A stretch of DNA of 64,000 nucleotides from Stenotrophomonas sp. SY1 (GCF_021202945.1 NZ_JAJOYR010000001.1:558001-622000); one strand, 5' to 3'; counted from the first letter of the stretch, positions 8,793 to 17,647 are shown. Numbers and translations: made by a program. The notes: generated by a model not told the origin, from the sequence alone.

Positions 8793-9277
8793 GGCTTCTG
8801 CGCCTTGGAGATATCCACGTCGGCGTCGGGATCGTCCTGGCCCGGTTCATCGAACAGGCCCATCCGCGACAGCTGCCGACGCGTGGCGTGCATGCCGGTG
8901 TGATGGAAGAAGTACGAGACCCGCCATGCCGCATAGCCGGTGATGGCCAGGCTGGTCACCGTGGTGATCAGCAGCGCAACGAACAACGACAGGCCCAGGT
9001 ACTGCAGGAAGGCGATCAGCGTGGCCGCCAGCAGCAGCCAGGCCGATGCGCCAAACACGATGGCCACACCGCTCCACGCCAGCGCCCTGCCAAAGGCGCT
9101 GCGGGCCAGTGCGAAATCAGCCGACGCCAGACGCCGCAGCGAACGCAGCGTGTGCGCGGCTGAATCCAGCGTCTGCCGCCCGGCCGTGCCGACCTGGCGG
9201 ATGCTTTCTTCCAGACCGGGCTGGGCGGCGTCCGGCTTGGGCTGGTCTTCCGGCGGCGGTGTTGCGGCTTCGCTCAC
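8789..9277 (-). CDS. Phage holin family / YqjE-like membrane protein
   Basis: A 162-residue protein with two adjacent transmembrane helices (about residues 68-120) flanked by a hydrophilic N-terminal segment and an acidic C-terminus. This matches the actinobacteriophage holin III/YqjE superfamily, whose enterobacterial members are inner-membrane proteins of stationary phase. It lies between a DUF883 gene and the 149-residue gene with 5-base spacing and 4-base overlap, so all three are one operon. No phage genes are near, so lytic function is unlikely. Confidence 0.82.
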   Translation of the reverse strand: MSEAATPPPEDQPKPDAAQPGLEESIRQVGTAGRQTLDSAAHTLRSLRRLASADFALARSAFGRALAWSGVAIVFGASAWLLLAATLIAFLQYLGLSLFVALLITTVTSLAITGYAAWRVSYFFHHTGMHATRRQLSRMGLFDEPGQDDPDADVDISKAQKP

Positions 9278-9282
9278 GCCGG

Positions 9283-9642
9283 TCAGTCGTTGCTGCGGGC
9301 GAGCTTGGCGATGATCCAGCCGGCGGCGAAGGCCACGCCGAACGAAGCCAGCGGACGCTCACGGATCAGTTCGGCGGCGCTGTCGATCAGGTCCTTGCTC
9401 TTGTCCATCAACGCGTCCATCTGCTCCTTGGCGGCGGCACCGCCCAGTTCGGCGGCGGCCAGGCCGGACAGGGCGCTGTCGGACAGTTCGGCCTTCAGGT
9501 TGGCCTTGCCCAGGCGCAGCTCATCGGCAGCGGCACCGGTGGCGCCCTTGACGGCCGAACCGGCGGCGGTGGCGGCGGACTTCAGGTGCGCGCCGGCCTC
9601 GCCCAGGTGTTCCTTCATGTTCTCGGTATTGGTGGGGCTCAT
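9283..9642 (-). CDS. DUF883 family protein (YqjD/ElaB-like)
   Basis: A 119-residue protein: an amphipathic Ala/Lys-rich helical region (1-85) followed by one C-terminal membrane anchor (PLASFGVAFAAGWIIAKL). This is the layout of YqjD/ElaB, inner-membrane proteins that bind ribosomes in stationary-phase E. coli. First gene of the three-gene cluster. A GGAG-type site (CAGGAGAACACG) precedes the ATG at 9642. Confidence 0.85.
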   Translation of the reverse strand: MSPTNTENMKEHLGEAGAHLKSAATAAGSAVKGATGAAADELRLGKANLKAELSDSALSGLAAAELGGAAAKEQMDALMDKSKDLIDSAAELIRERPLASFGVAFAAGWIIAKLARSND

Positions 9643-9761
9643 CGTGTTCTCCTGGTTTCAGCGATTGCGCCGGCATGCGGCGCGCGGTTGCAGCGGATGT
9701 CCACAGATACCAGCTGGCGGGTGTAAAGAACGTTACGGGTGCGCCGGCGCCGATGACGCGA

Positions 9762-11189
9762 TCATCGCATCATCAGTGCGCCGCGCTCGTTGCCGCGCAG
9801 GATGTTGAGCACCAGTTGCTGCGGCCGCGCGCTGAAACTGGCGCGCCAGCTGGCCAGGTCGGTGAACTGGCCAGTGCTCGCGGCCAGGATCACATCGCCA
9901 CCGGCCAGGCCGGATTGCGCGGCGCGGCTGCCGCGTGCGACCTCGCTGACCAGCACGCCGTTCAGGCCGGCCTGGCGCAGCGATTCGGGCAGGTCGGCGA
10001 AGGTGGCGCCGGACAGGCGCGGGTCCAGCGTCTGCCCGCTGACCGCGCGCGGCTGTTCCTGCAACCGGGCCTTGAGCCGCAACGGCTTGCCGTCGCGGCG
10101 CACGTCCAGCTCGGCGGTGCTGCCCACGGTCGAAAGCCCTTCGAAGTTGTGTAGTGCCTGTGCGTTGTCCACGCGCTGGCCGTTGATCGACAGCACCACG
10201 TCACCGGCCTTCAGGCCTGACGCCGCAGCGCCGGAACCGGGCAACACGCGGGTGACCAGCGCGCCGCGGGTTTCGCTCAGGCCCAGCCCGCTGGCCATCT
10301 GCGGGGTCAGGTTCTGGGTTTCCACGCCCAGCGTGCCGCGCACCACCACGCCCTTGGTGATCAGCTGTTCGACCACGCTGCGCGCCAGGTTGGACGGAAT
10401 GGCCAGACCCAGGCCGATGTTGCCGGCCATGCTGCCCTGCGGGTTGAAGCTGGCGGTGTTGATGCCGACCAGCTGGCCGGACAGGTTGACCAGTGCACCG
10501 CCGGAGTTGCCCGGGTTGATTGAGGCGTCGGTCTGGATGAAGTTCTGGTAGCCCAGCCCGCGGATGCCGCTGCGGCCGACTGCCGAGACGATGCCCGAGG
10601 TCACCGTCTGGCTGAAGCCGAACGGGTTGCCGATGGCCACCACGAAGTCACCCACGCGCAGCTGGTCGCTGTTGCCCAGCGGCAGCGCGATGAGCTTTTC
10701 GGCCGGGATGCGGATCAGTGCGATGTCGGTGTCCGGGTCCGAGCCGATGAACTCGGCCTGCACGGTGCGGCCGTCGGCCAGGGTCACGCGTACGTCGTCG
10801 GCGTTGTCGATGACGTGGTGGTTGGTCAGCACCAGGCCCTTGGCCGCGTCGATGATCACGCCCGAGCCCAGCGACTCGTTGATGCGCTCCTGCGGCACCT
10901 GCGGGAACAGGCGGCGGAAGAACGGGTCATCGAAGAACGGGTTGCGCACCCGCACCACCTGCTTGGTGTTGACGCTGACCACCGCCGGCATGGCCTGTTC
11001 CAGCATCGGCGCGAGCGAGGGCACCGCCTGCCCGGCGACCGAGGCCGGCAAGGCCGCCGCGGCAGGAAGCACGGCGCTGGCGTTGGCCGCGTCGGCACGG
11101 TTGTCCAGGTGGGCGTTGATGGCCATGGCGGTGAAGCCGCCAAAGGCCGAGGCCAGGGCCAGGGTGAGCAGGGTCGGTAGCGGTCGCAT
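9762..11189 (-). CDS. Do/DegQ-family periplasmic serine endoprotease
   Basis: A 475-residue HtrA-type protease. The N-terminal hydrophobic segment (residues 5-25) is an export signal or anchor. The catalytic triad is His125 (TNHHV), Asp155 (DPDTDIALI) and Ser229 (NPGNSGGAL). Two PDZ domains follow (about 275-365 and 385-470), as in DegP/DegQ rather than the single-PDZ DegS. It degrades or refolds misfolded periplasmic proteins. Whether it is the DegP or DegQ orthologue cannot be settled here. Confidence 0.94.
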   Translation of the reverse strand: MRPLPTLLTLALASAFGGFTAMAINAHLDNRADAANASAVLPAAAALPASVAGQAVPSLAPMLEQAMPAVVSVNTKQVVRVRNPFFDDPFFRRLFPQVPQERINESLGSGVIIDAAKGLVLTNHHVIDNADDVRVTLADGRTVQAEFIGSDPDTDIALIRIPAEKLIALPLGNSDQLRVGDFVVAIGNPFGFSQTVTSGIVSAVGRSGIRGLGYQNFIQTDASINPGNSGGALVNLSGQLVGINTASFNPQGSMAGNIGLGLAIPSNLARSVVEQLITKGVVVRGTLGVETQNLTPQMASGLGLSETRGALVTRVLPGSGAAASGLKAGDVVLSINGQRVDNAQALHNFEGLSTVGSTAELDVRRDGKPLRLKARLQEQPRAVSGQTLDPRLSGATFADLPESLRQAGLNGVLVSEVARGSRAAQSGLAGGDVILAASTGQFTDLASWRASFSARPQQLVLNILRGNERGALMMR

Positions 11190-11399
11190 AAGCCGGGGGT
11201 TCCATGCGGGGGCGGCCGTGTTGGCGGCGCCATGGTGGGGCGGATTGCTGAACGCGAGTGTGGCGGTGCGTGGCTAAATCGACAATGAAATCTTCTGCAT
11301 CGCCGCATCGCCAACCCCGGCGCGCCCTACGCGAAATGCAATAGTCCAAATGCAGATTTTTCGTTTGACAACACCCTGCCGGTGGGTAAGCTTGGTCCT

Positions 11400-11655
11400 G
11401 CCATCAGCCACAAGATGTTGGGTTGGTGTGAAAAACGTCCCCAAGCAGTAGGGTTAGTGCTCGGGGTGCAAGCACCCCAACGGAAGGCGTGCAATGACCG
11501 CGACAGTGATGCAGAACACCGGTAGTCCCCGGCTCGATCCCATCCCGCCAGCAGGCGCGTAACCACGCGTCTGCGCGTCGTCGTCGTTGCAGCCCGGCCT
11601 GCCGGGGTTAAAGAACAAACGCACCGCAAGGTGCCCCAGGAGAATTTCCACAATC
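11400..11655 (+). promoter_or_regulatory. Long structured leader of the class II ribonucleotide reductase gene
   Basis: The non-coding stretch before nrdJa holds three compact hairpins: GGGGTGC/GCACCCC (11463-11478), CCCGG/CCGGG (11593-11606) and GCACC-GCAA-GGTGC (11621-11634), the last with a GNRA loop just before the AGGAG site (11638-11642). I could not find the conserved core of a cobalamin riboswitch. A cis-acting RNA is plausible because an nrdJ-associated RNA motif has been reported in the literature as I recall it, but identity is unproven. Confidence 0.4.
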
Positions 11656-13806
11656 ATGAGCACGGTGCGTCTGGAAGTGGTCAGCAACCAAACCAAATCG
11701 GACCTTATTCCCTTGCAGCCTGCCTCGCAGGACATCTGGGAAAAGAAGTACCGCCTCACGACCAAGGCCGGCGACGCGCTGGATGCCGATATCGACGGCA
11801 CCTACCAGCGTGTGGCGCGAGCCCTTGCCGATGCCGAAGCGACCGACGAGAAGCGTGCCTACTGGTACGAGCGCTTCGTCTGGGCGCTGCGTCGTGGCGC
11901 CATCCCGGCCGGCCGCATCACCTCCAATGCCGGTGCGCAGGAACACAAGCCGGCCACCAGCACGATCAACTGCACCGTGTCGGGCACCATCACCGACTCG
12001 ATGGACGGCATCCTGGAAAAGGTCCACGAAGCGGGTCTGACCCTGAAGGCCGGCTGCGGCATCGGCTATGAGTTCAGCACCCTGCGTCCGCGCGGTGCGT
12101 TCGTTGCCGGCGCTGGTGCCTACACCTCCGGGCCGATGTCCTTCATGGATATCTACGACAAGATGTGCTTCACCGTGTCCTCGGCCGGTGGCCGTCGTGG
12201 CGCGCAGATGGGCACCTTCGACGTGTCGCACCCGGACGTGAAGGACTTCATCCGCGCCAAGCGCGAGGACGGCCGCCTGCGCCAGTTCAACCTGTCGCTG
12301 CTGATCACCGACGGCTTCATGGACGCGGTCAAGAACGACGCCGACTGGCAGCTGGTGTTCCCGATCAACATCAAGGAACAGTCCGAAGTCGACCAGAACT
12401 CGGCCGACGTGGTCTGGCGCGAATGGCCGACCCACGAAAACTACATCGTGCGCGACGACGGCCTGGTGGCCTGCAAGGTGTACGGGCACATCCGCGCCCG
12501 CCACCTGTGGGACATGATCATGGTGTCCACCTATGACTATGCCGAGCCGGGTTTCATCCTGATCGACCGCGTCAACGAGATGAACAACAACTGGTGGTGC
12601 GAGAACATCCGCGCGACCAACCCGTGCGGCGAGCAGCCGCTGCCGCCCTACGGCGCCTGCCTGTTGGGCTCGGTCAACCTGACCAAGTTCGTGCGCGACC
12701 CGTTCACCGACCAGGCCTCCTTCGACTGGGACGAGTACAAGGAAGTGGTGCGCGTGTTCACCCGCATGCTCGACAACGTGGTGGAAGTGAACGGCCTGCC
12801 GCTGGAACAGCAGCGCAACGAGATCATGCGCAAGCGCCGCCACGGCATGGGCTTCCTGGGCCTGGGCAGCACCATGACCATGCTCAAGATGAAGTACGGC
12901 TCGTCCGAGTCCTGCGAATTCACCGACGCCATTGCCCGCGACATGGCCGTGGCCGGCTGGGAAACCGGCCTGGAGCTGGCCCGTGAGAAGGGTGCCGCGC
13001 CGATCATGGACGAGCAGTTCGCGGTCACCGCCGCCATGCTGCGCCAGCGCCCGGAGATGAAGAAGGACGGCTGGAAGGTCGGCCAGAAGATCGCCGGCAA
13101 GGTGCTGCACGCCCGCTACAGCCGCTACATGCAGCGTGTGGCCACCGTGGCGCCGGAGCTGGTCGAGGAACTGGCCCAGGTGGGCGCCCGCTTCACCCAC
13201 CACAGCTCCATCGCCCCGACCGGCACCATCAGCCTGTCGCTGGCCAACAACGCCTCCAACGGCATCGAGCCCTCGTTCGCGCACCACTACAGCCGCAACG
13301 TGATCCGCGAAGGCAAGAAGAGCAAGGAGAAGGTGGACGTGTTCTCCTTCGAGTTGCTGGCCTACCGCGCGCTGGTCAACCCGAAGGCCATGCCATTCAG
13401 CGACGAAGCCGGCGCGCAGCTGCCGGAGTACTTCATCAGCGCCGACGACATCTCGCCCAAGGAACACGTGGACGTGCAGGCCGCCGCGCAGAAGTGGGTG
13501 GACAGCTCCATTTCCAAGACCGCCAACGTACCCACCGATTACCCGTACGAGCAGTTCAAGGACATCTACCGGTACGCCCACGAGCAGGGCCTGAAGGGCT
13601 GCACCACCTTCCGCTTCAACCCGGCCGCCTTCCAGGGCGTGCTGGTCAAGGAAGCGGATCTTGAGAACACCACCTACCGCTTCGAGCTGGAAGACGGCCA
13701 GGTGGTGGAGGTCAAGGGCAACGAACAGATCGAGTACGACGGCGAAATGCACACCGCCGCCAACCTGTTCGATGCGCTCAAGGAAGGCTACTACGGCAAG
13801 TTCTGA
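11656..13806 (+). CDS. nrdJ: Adenosylcobalamin-dependent ribonucleotide reductase, catalytic part (NrdJa)
   Basis: A 716-residue class II reductase large fragment that makes deoxyribonucleotides with a B12-derived thiyl radical, independent of oxygen. Seen are the substrate-side Cys in STINCTVSGT, the NPCGEQPLPPYG loop with the radical Cys, and the (S)APTGTISL glycyl loop region. The protein stops at GYYGKF and lacks the C-terminal redox cysteines, which are in the separate gene at 14874, as in Pseudomonas aeruginosa nrdJa/nrdJb. The ATG at 11656 follows AGGAG at 13 bases. Confidence 0.95.
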   Translation: MSTVRLEVVSNQTKSDLIPLQPASQDIWEKKYRLTTKAGDALDADIDGTYQRVARALADAEATDEKRAYWYERFVWALRRGAIPAGRITSNAGAQEHKPATSTINCTVSGTITDSMDGILEKVHEAGLTLKAGCGIGYEFSTLRPRGAFVAGAGAYTSGPMSFMDIYDKMCFTVSSAGGRRGAQMGTFDVSHPDVKDFIRAKREDGRLRQFNLSLLITDGFMDAVKNDADWQLVFPINIKEQSEVDQNSADVVWREWPTHENYIVRDDGLVACKVYGHIRARHLWDMIMVSTYDYAEPGFILIDRVNEMNNNWWCENIRATNPCGEQPLPPYGACLLGSVNLTKFVRDPFTDQASFDWDEYKEVVRVFTRMLDNVVEVNGLPLEQQRNEIMRKRRHGMGFLGLGSTMTMLKMKYGSSESCEFTDAIARDMAVAGWETGLELAREKGAAPIMDEQFAVTAAMLRQRPEMKKDGWKVGQKIAGKVLHARYSRYMQRVATVAPELVEELAQVGARFTHHSSIAPTGTISLSLANNASNGIEPSFAHHYSRNVIREGKKSKEKVDVFSFELLAYRALVNPKAMPFSDEAGAQLPEYFISADDISPKEHVDVQAAAQKWVDSSISKTANVPTDYPYEQFKDIYRYAHEQGLKGCTTFRFNPAAFQGVLVKEADLENTTYRFELEDGQVVEVKGNEQIEYDGEMHTAANLFDALKEGYYGKF

Positions 13807-13817
13807 GTAGCCCCGAT

Positions 13818-13844
13818 GCCGTCCTGCGGGTCATGCAGGGCGGC
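13818..13844 (+). terminator. Hairpin after nrdJa
   Basis: GCCGTCCTGC and GCAGGGCGGC pair over a 7-base loop 12 bases after the nrdJa stop; only a short T-run follows, so it may attenuate rather than end transcription. Confidence 0.5.
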
Positions 13845-13954
13845 GTTTGACGGTGGTGCCCACCACCGGGTTGTTGTGCGTTTGTTTCCCGTTGCATCGG
13901 CTTCGATATAGCATCGCCAACGTTTTACAGACCCGACGCCCTGAGGAGGGCTTT

Positions 13955-14794
13955 ATGAGCAATGGTAATGGTGTGACGGCGACTGTTTCGCACGTCGCCG
14001 AGAACGTGAAAGAAACCGCAGCACACCTGGGCGAGACCATCGCTACGGCCACCACCGAAGCCGTTGCCGTGGTCAAGACCCGCGCACGCAAGGTGGAAGC
14101 CGGTGCGAAGAAGCAGGTAGCCAAGGTCAAGAAGGCCGTGGTCAAGGCTGAAAAGGCCGTGGCCAAGAAGGCCAAGGCCGCCAAGAAGGAAGTGACCAAG
14201 ACCGTCTCTTCCGTGCGCAAGAAGCTGGAAACCGCCAAGGCCAACGCCAAGGCCGAAGCCGCTGACCTGAAGAAGAAGGGCGCCGGCAAGCGCGCTGCGA
14301 CCAAGAAGGCGATTGCCAAGGTCGAGAAGAAGGCCGCCACCAAGGTGGCTTCGGCCAAGAAGTCGGTCAAGGCCACCGAGAAGAAGGTTGCCAAGGCCGT
14401 GACCAAGAAGGCCGCTGCCGCCAAGAAGTCGGTGAAGGCTGCCGAGAAGAAGGTCGCCAAGGTTGTCGGCAAGAAGGCTGCCGCCGCCAAGAAGACGGTG
14501 AAGGCTGCCGAGAAGAAGCTGGTCAAGGCCGTCGGCAAGAAGACCACCGCTGCCAAGAAGGCAGTGAAGAAGGTCGAGAAGAAGGCCGCCAAGAAGGTTG
14601 CCGCCGTCAAGAAGACGGTAAAGGCCACGCAGAAGAAGGTGGTCAAGAAGGCCGCAGCCAGCAAGAAGGTTGTGAGCAAGAAGGCCGCTTCGGCGAAGAA
14701 GACTGTCGCCAGGAAGGCTGCTTCGGCCAAGAAGACCGTGGCCCGCAAGACCACCGCAGTGAAGAAGGCCGCCAAGAAGGCCGCCCGCAAGTAA
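13955..14794 (+). CDS. Histone H1-like Lys/Ala-rich protein (AlgP-like)
   Basis: A 279-residue very basic protein. Residues 1-45 are a non-repetitive, mildly acidic head; the rest is a degenerate repeat of KKA/KKS/KKT blocks with Ala and Val, similar to eukaryotic histone H1 tails and bacterial AlgP/Hc1-like proteins. It is expected to bind DNA or RNA non-specifically. GAGGAGGG at 13943-13950 fixes the ATG at 13955. It is placed between the two halves of the split ribonucleotide reductase, with terminator-like hairpins on both sides. Confidence 0.88.
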   Translation: MSNGNGVTATVSHVAENVKETAAHLGETIATATTEAVAVVKTRARKVEAGAKKQVAKVKKAVVKAEKAVAKKAKAAKKEVTKTVSSVRKKLETAKANAKAEAADLKKKGAGKRAATKKAIAKVEKKAATKVASAKKSVKATEKKVAKAVTKKAAAAKKSVKAAEKKVAKVVGKKAAAAKKTVKAAEKKLVKAVGKKTTAAKKAVKKVEKKAAKKVAAVKKTVKATQKKVVKKAAASKKVVSKKAASAKKTVARKAASAKKTVARKTTAVKKAAKKAARK

Positions 14795-14807
14795 GCCGCA
14801 CCGCGCG

Positions 14808-14829
14808 CCCCGTCCCTAGCGGGACGGGG
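14808..14829 (+). terminator. Hairpin after the H1-like gene
   Basis: CCCCGTCCC and GGGACGGGG form a perfect 9-bp stem with loop TAGC, 14 bases after the stop. Only TT follows, so termination strength is uncertain. Confidence 0.6.
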
Positions 14830-14873
14830 TTGCTGCCGCAAACCGAATACAACGCATAACCAGGACTCGCACC

Positions 14874-15710
14874 ATGGCCGTCAAGATCGACAAGAAAATC
14901 AAGGGCTATTCCGTCATCACCCCGGACGACAAGGCCCGCGAAGCAGCCGCAGCGGCCAAGGCGCCGGTTGTGGTGGCGCCGGTCGAGTCCCCGGCCGACA
15001 ACATCGTGCACATGCACGAGCGCATCGAGCGCCCGGAAGTGCTGATCGGCAGCACCTACAAGATCAAATCGCCGTTGGTGGAGCACGCCTTCTACGTGAC
15101 CATCAACGACATCGTGCTCAACCAGGGCACCGAGCACGAGCTGCGCCGTCCGTTCGAGATCTTCATCAACTCCAAGTCGATGGAGCATTTCCAGTGGATC
15201 GTGGCGCTGACCCGCATCATGTCGGCCGTGTTCCGCAAGGGCGGCGACGTGACGTTCATCGTCGATGAGATGAAGGCCGTGTTCGACCCGAAGGGCGGTT
15301 ACTTCAAGGCCGGTGGCGTGTACATGCCGTCGCTGGTGGCCGAGCTGGGCTCCATTGTCGAAGACCACATGAAGTCGATCGGCCTGCTGCACGACCCGGA
15401 AATGAGCGCCCACCAGCGCGCCCTGATCGCCGAGAAGCGCAAGCAGTTTGAAGAACGCTCAAAAAAAAACAGTGAAGTAACCGCAGCTCCGGCGCAGAGC
15501 GCCGCGCTTGTCCCCTCCCTTTCGCAAAGCGAAGGGGAGGGCCGGGGAGGGGTAGCTTTTGACGCTGCTTCTGACTCCGAAGCAGAAAGCGCCGACAACG
15601 GCAGCTTCCCGGCCAGCGCCAGCATGTGCCACAAATGCAGCACCAAGGCGCTGGTGATCATGGATGGCTGCCAGACTTGCTTGAATTGTGGGTATTCCAA
15701 GTGCGGTTGA
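14874..15710 (+). CDS. Class II ribonucleotide reductase, C-terminal redox subunit (NrdJb)
   Basis: A 278-residue protein matching the second half of split NrdJ. Residues 1-205 carry the conserved TSCPD-type region (VEHAFYVTINDIV, EIFINSKSMEHFQW). The end carries the Cys-rich tail (Cys252, 255, 266, 269, 272, 277) that re-reduces the active site of NrdJa. Residues about 211-239, between the two, are encoded by a palindromic repeat element (15512-15575) and have no counterpart expected in the family. An A9 tract at 15461-15469 precedes it. Confidence 0.88.
   Translation: MAVKIDKKIKGYSVITPDDKAREAAAAAKAPVVVAPVESPADNIVHMHERIERPEVLIGSTYKIKSPLVEHAFYVTINDIVLNQGTEHELRRPFEIFINSKSMEHFQWIVALTRIMSAVFRKGGDVTFIVDEMKAVFDPKGGYFKAGGVYMPSLVAELGSIVEDHMKSIGLLHDPEMSAHQRALIAEKRKQFEERSKKNSEVTAAPAQSAALVPSLSQSEGEGRGGVAFDAASDSEAESADNGSFPASASMCHKCSTKALVIMDGCQTCLNCGYSKCG
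15512..15575 (+). repeat. Palindromic repeat element inside the nrdJb coding sequence
   Basis: CCCTCCCTTTCGC (15513-15525) and GCGAAGGGGAGGG (15529-15541) pair with one mismatch around AAA, followed by a GGGGAGGGG tail and a GCTTTT-GACGCTGCTTC stretch. Two other intergenic elements (42423 and 63120) have the same order: Pu/Py stem-loop, GGATGAGGG-like tail, GCTTT stretch. It reads through in frame. Confidence 0.8.
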
Positions 15711-16013
15711 GTTGAAAAAGTTCTGAATAGCTTTCTCGATTGTATGGACCCTTATTAATCGCTAGCTGGGCACGTATCGGGTTCTGGTAGGGATCAAGGA
15801 AGCTACTGGTTGGAAAAGAAAGGGCCGCCCTCCCGGGTGGCCCTTTGCCATTTTCGAATTGTGAAATACATGGCCAGTTCTTATAGGGGATATCATTACT
15901 CTATACAGTCACCTAGAAGTAGCTTCCATGCATAGGCTTTTATCTATGGGGTCAATTTGAAAATGCATTTCTCCTATGGCGGAACGTGTCGTAGTACGTC
16001 CAAGAGAAGGCGG
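15711..16013. other. AT-richer intergenic stretch
   Basis: Apart from the terminator at 15819-15846 I see no gene here. Base composition drops from the neighbouring GC-rich genes, marking the left edge of the accessory region. Confidence 0.6.
15819..15846 (+). terminator. Terminator after nrdJb
   Basis: AAAGGGCC and GGCCCTTT, with an inner CCC/GGG pairing, form a strong hairpin about 110 bases after nrdJb. T-rich sequence follows (GCCATTTTC). Confidence 0.75.
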
Positions 16014-16898
16014 CTAATAGGAGGTGCAAGTTATCGTAACGTTGACGCCGGTCTCCGAGCTATCGGCGCTTTCGGTGCAACGTTGTCTGACATGGCCGGA
16101 CGAGCCATTAACCGAAGCTCCCAATGAACTTACCCAATTAATGAATCGGAATCGATCGTCAGGGTTGTTCTGAAAGTCGTAGTAAGTTGTCTGTCCTAGC
16201 CCTCCTGCGATTTTAGCTGGCGATTCAGGTACGAAGTTTCCAGCGCGGTCTCGTACTGTATTCGGTTCATGGGCGAACCGCTCAGTCACGGGGTCCATTA
16301 TGGCGATTACCCTCGAGCCGTCGGGAAGTTTGAGAGTGACGGATACTACCTTTGGTGGGAGGCTAAGGATGTATTTATCCACCAGTCCACGAAGCGATTG
16401 CGTGACGACGGTTAAGACTGCAGCTTTTGTGTGGGCTTGAGCCATAGTCACTTCCCTTGCTTGAGGGAATTGCACGAACTCGTAGGCGTTATTTGGGATG
16501 CCAGGTCCTGGAGAAATTTCTATCACAGAGCCCCATGCTTGCTGTGCCTTTATTCCGTAATCATGGAACTCGGGCTCTGGTGTCTCCGGTACGATTGTAA
16601 TGATGTCCTGACAGCCCCAGGGGGTCGCTGGTGTGCAAGTAATGCTTGGCGCGTCATTTTCTTTGGACGTTAAAAATTTTAGGACTTCGCCAGTTTGGCG
16701 ATTGACGTAATATTTATAACCCCAGAACGGAGCTTGTTCTGCGTTGGTATCGTGCCAGACGATCGTATTTATGTAACTTGAACTGCATCCATCGCAGACT
16801 TGTAAAGTATCTTGAGCGTTTGCCTGCAGTGAAAACAACCAGCCGGCAGCTGCGAGAAGAAAAGACGGTGCAAATCGTGTCAGTGCTTTACATGGCAT
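16014..16898 (-). CDS. Secreted protein of unknown function
   Basis: A 294-residue protein with a clear signal peptide (FLLAAAGWLFSLQANA, cleavage before QDTLQ). The mature part has six or more Cys (VCDGCSS, ITCTPATPWGCQD, RQRCTE, ITCTSY), suggesting disulfides, but I recognise no domain. AAAGGAG precedes the ATG. Codon use and GC are clearly lower than in the flanking genes, which suggests acquisition by transfer. It starts the accessory block and has no obvious operon partner. Confidence 0.8.
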   Translation of the reverse strand: MPCKALTRFAPSFLLAAAGWLFSLQANAQDTLQVCDGCSSSYINTIVWHDTNAEQAPFWGYKYYVNRQTGEVLKFLTSKENDAPSITCTPATPWGCQDIITIVPETPEPEFHDYGIKAQQAWGSVIEISPGPGIPNNAYEFVQFPQAREVTMAQAHTKAAVLTVVTQSLRGLVDKYILSLPPKVVSVTLKLPDGSRVIAIMDPVTERFAHEPNTVRDRAGNFVPESPAKIAGGLGQTTYYDFQNNPDDRFRFINWVSSLGASVNGSSGHVRQRCTESADSSETGVNVTITCTSY

Positions 16899-17084
16899 CG
16901 TTGTGCTCTCCTTTTATCCACTGGCTCTTGGTAAAAGCTGTTGTGGGTCTTGGAAACTCCTTGAAAGACTGAGGTGCATTTATTCTCGCCCTCGCGCTAT
17001 GTTTATCGCGTGTGGGATGGTAATTTTGGTAATGCAAATTACTAAGTGCAGGAGAGTAGGGTCGTAAGAATCAAGAGGACGAAA

Positions 17085-17191
17085 ACAGGGGTCAGAGTCG
17101 GGTTTCCGCTCTGACCTTTGCGTTGTTTGCTGTAGAGAACGATGGGCGGAGTCGTGCTTCCGTTTCGGCCTTGAACGCTGTGGCTAATGCG
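17085..17191. repeat. Palindrome module, copy 1 of a 107-bp duplicated block
   Basis: Begins with ACAGGGGTCAGAG. The palindrome arms GGTCAGAG (17090-17097) and CTCTGACC (17109-17116) enclose an 11-base loop. The whole 107 bp recurs at 17653-17759 with one visible mismatch. Confidence 0.85.
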
Positions 17192-17200
17192 ATTTGTCTG

Positions 17201-17250
17201 AAACAGGGGTCAGTGAAACAGGGGGCAGCAGTGAAACAGGGGTCAGAGTC
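17201..17250. repeat. Three tandem half-copies of the ACAGGGGTCAG repeat
   Basis: GAAACAGGGGTCAG-type half units start near 17201, 17216 and 17234 without the matching right arm; they bridge the palindrome module and the duplicated gene block. Confidence 0.75.
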
Positions 17251-17647
17251 GAGTTTCATCAGTGCTGCGGTCTTCCTGTTCGGGTGGCTTACTCGACGTT
17301 CCATGCCGGTGTCGTAGTGCAGCATCCTGCTGCAACCGATCGCTATCATTGATGACTTCGGTGGTTCTACGGCCAGGATGTCATGAAGAGCGCATTGGTG
17401 ATGTTGGCGGGAATGGTAGTGGTGGTGGCGTCGGCTGCTGCGCAACTCTCCGGCCCGCAGCGGTTGCGGGCTGCCCGCCAGGAAACGTTCGAGCGGTTGC
17501 GGTTTCCGTCGCGCGATGGTGTTGTCCTCACCGGTGCGCAAGTGCGGGTGGTGAAACAGCGGCACGGACGGTTCGATGGTATGCAGCAACCGGAGCCGCG
17601 CTGGATGGCACAGACCGCGGACGATGCATTCTGGTACTGCGTGGGGC
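17244..17647 (+). repeat. 404-bp direct duplication, left copy
   Basis: Bases 17244-17647 match 17841-18244 at a constant offset of 597 with only a handful of differences. The copy covers the promoter region and first 88 or so codons of a small secreted-protein gene. It ends exactly where the next palindrome module begins. Confidence 0.9.

Noticed and set aside
8789..9277. Prophage lysis gene (holin)
   Set aside because: The holin-family fold is shared with YqjE; neighbours are YqjD-like and no other phage genes are present.
11280..11655. Cobalamin riboswitch upstream of nrdJa
   Set aside because: I could not find the conserved B12-box or the surrounding core; only generic hairpins are visible.
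11608..13752. 714-codon open frame antisense to nrdJa
   Set aside because: The plus-strand frame encodes conserved ribonucleotide reductase motifs; the antisense product has no domain and is a GC-skew artefact.
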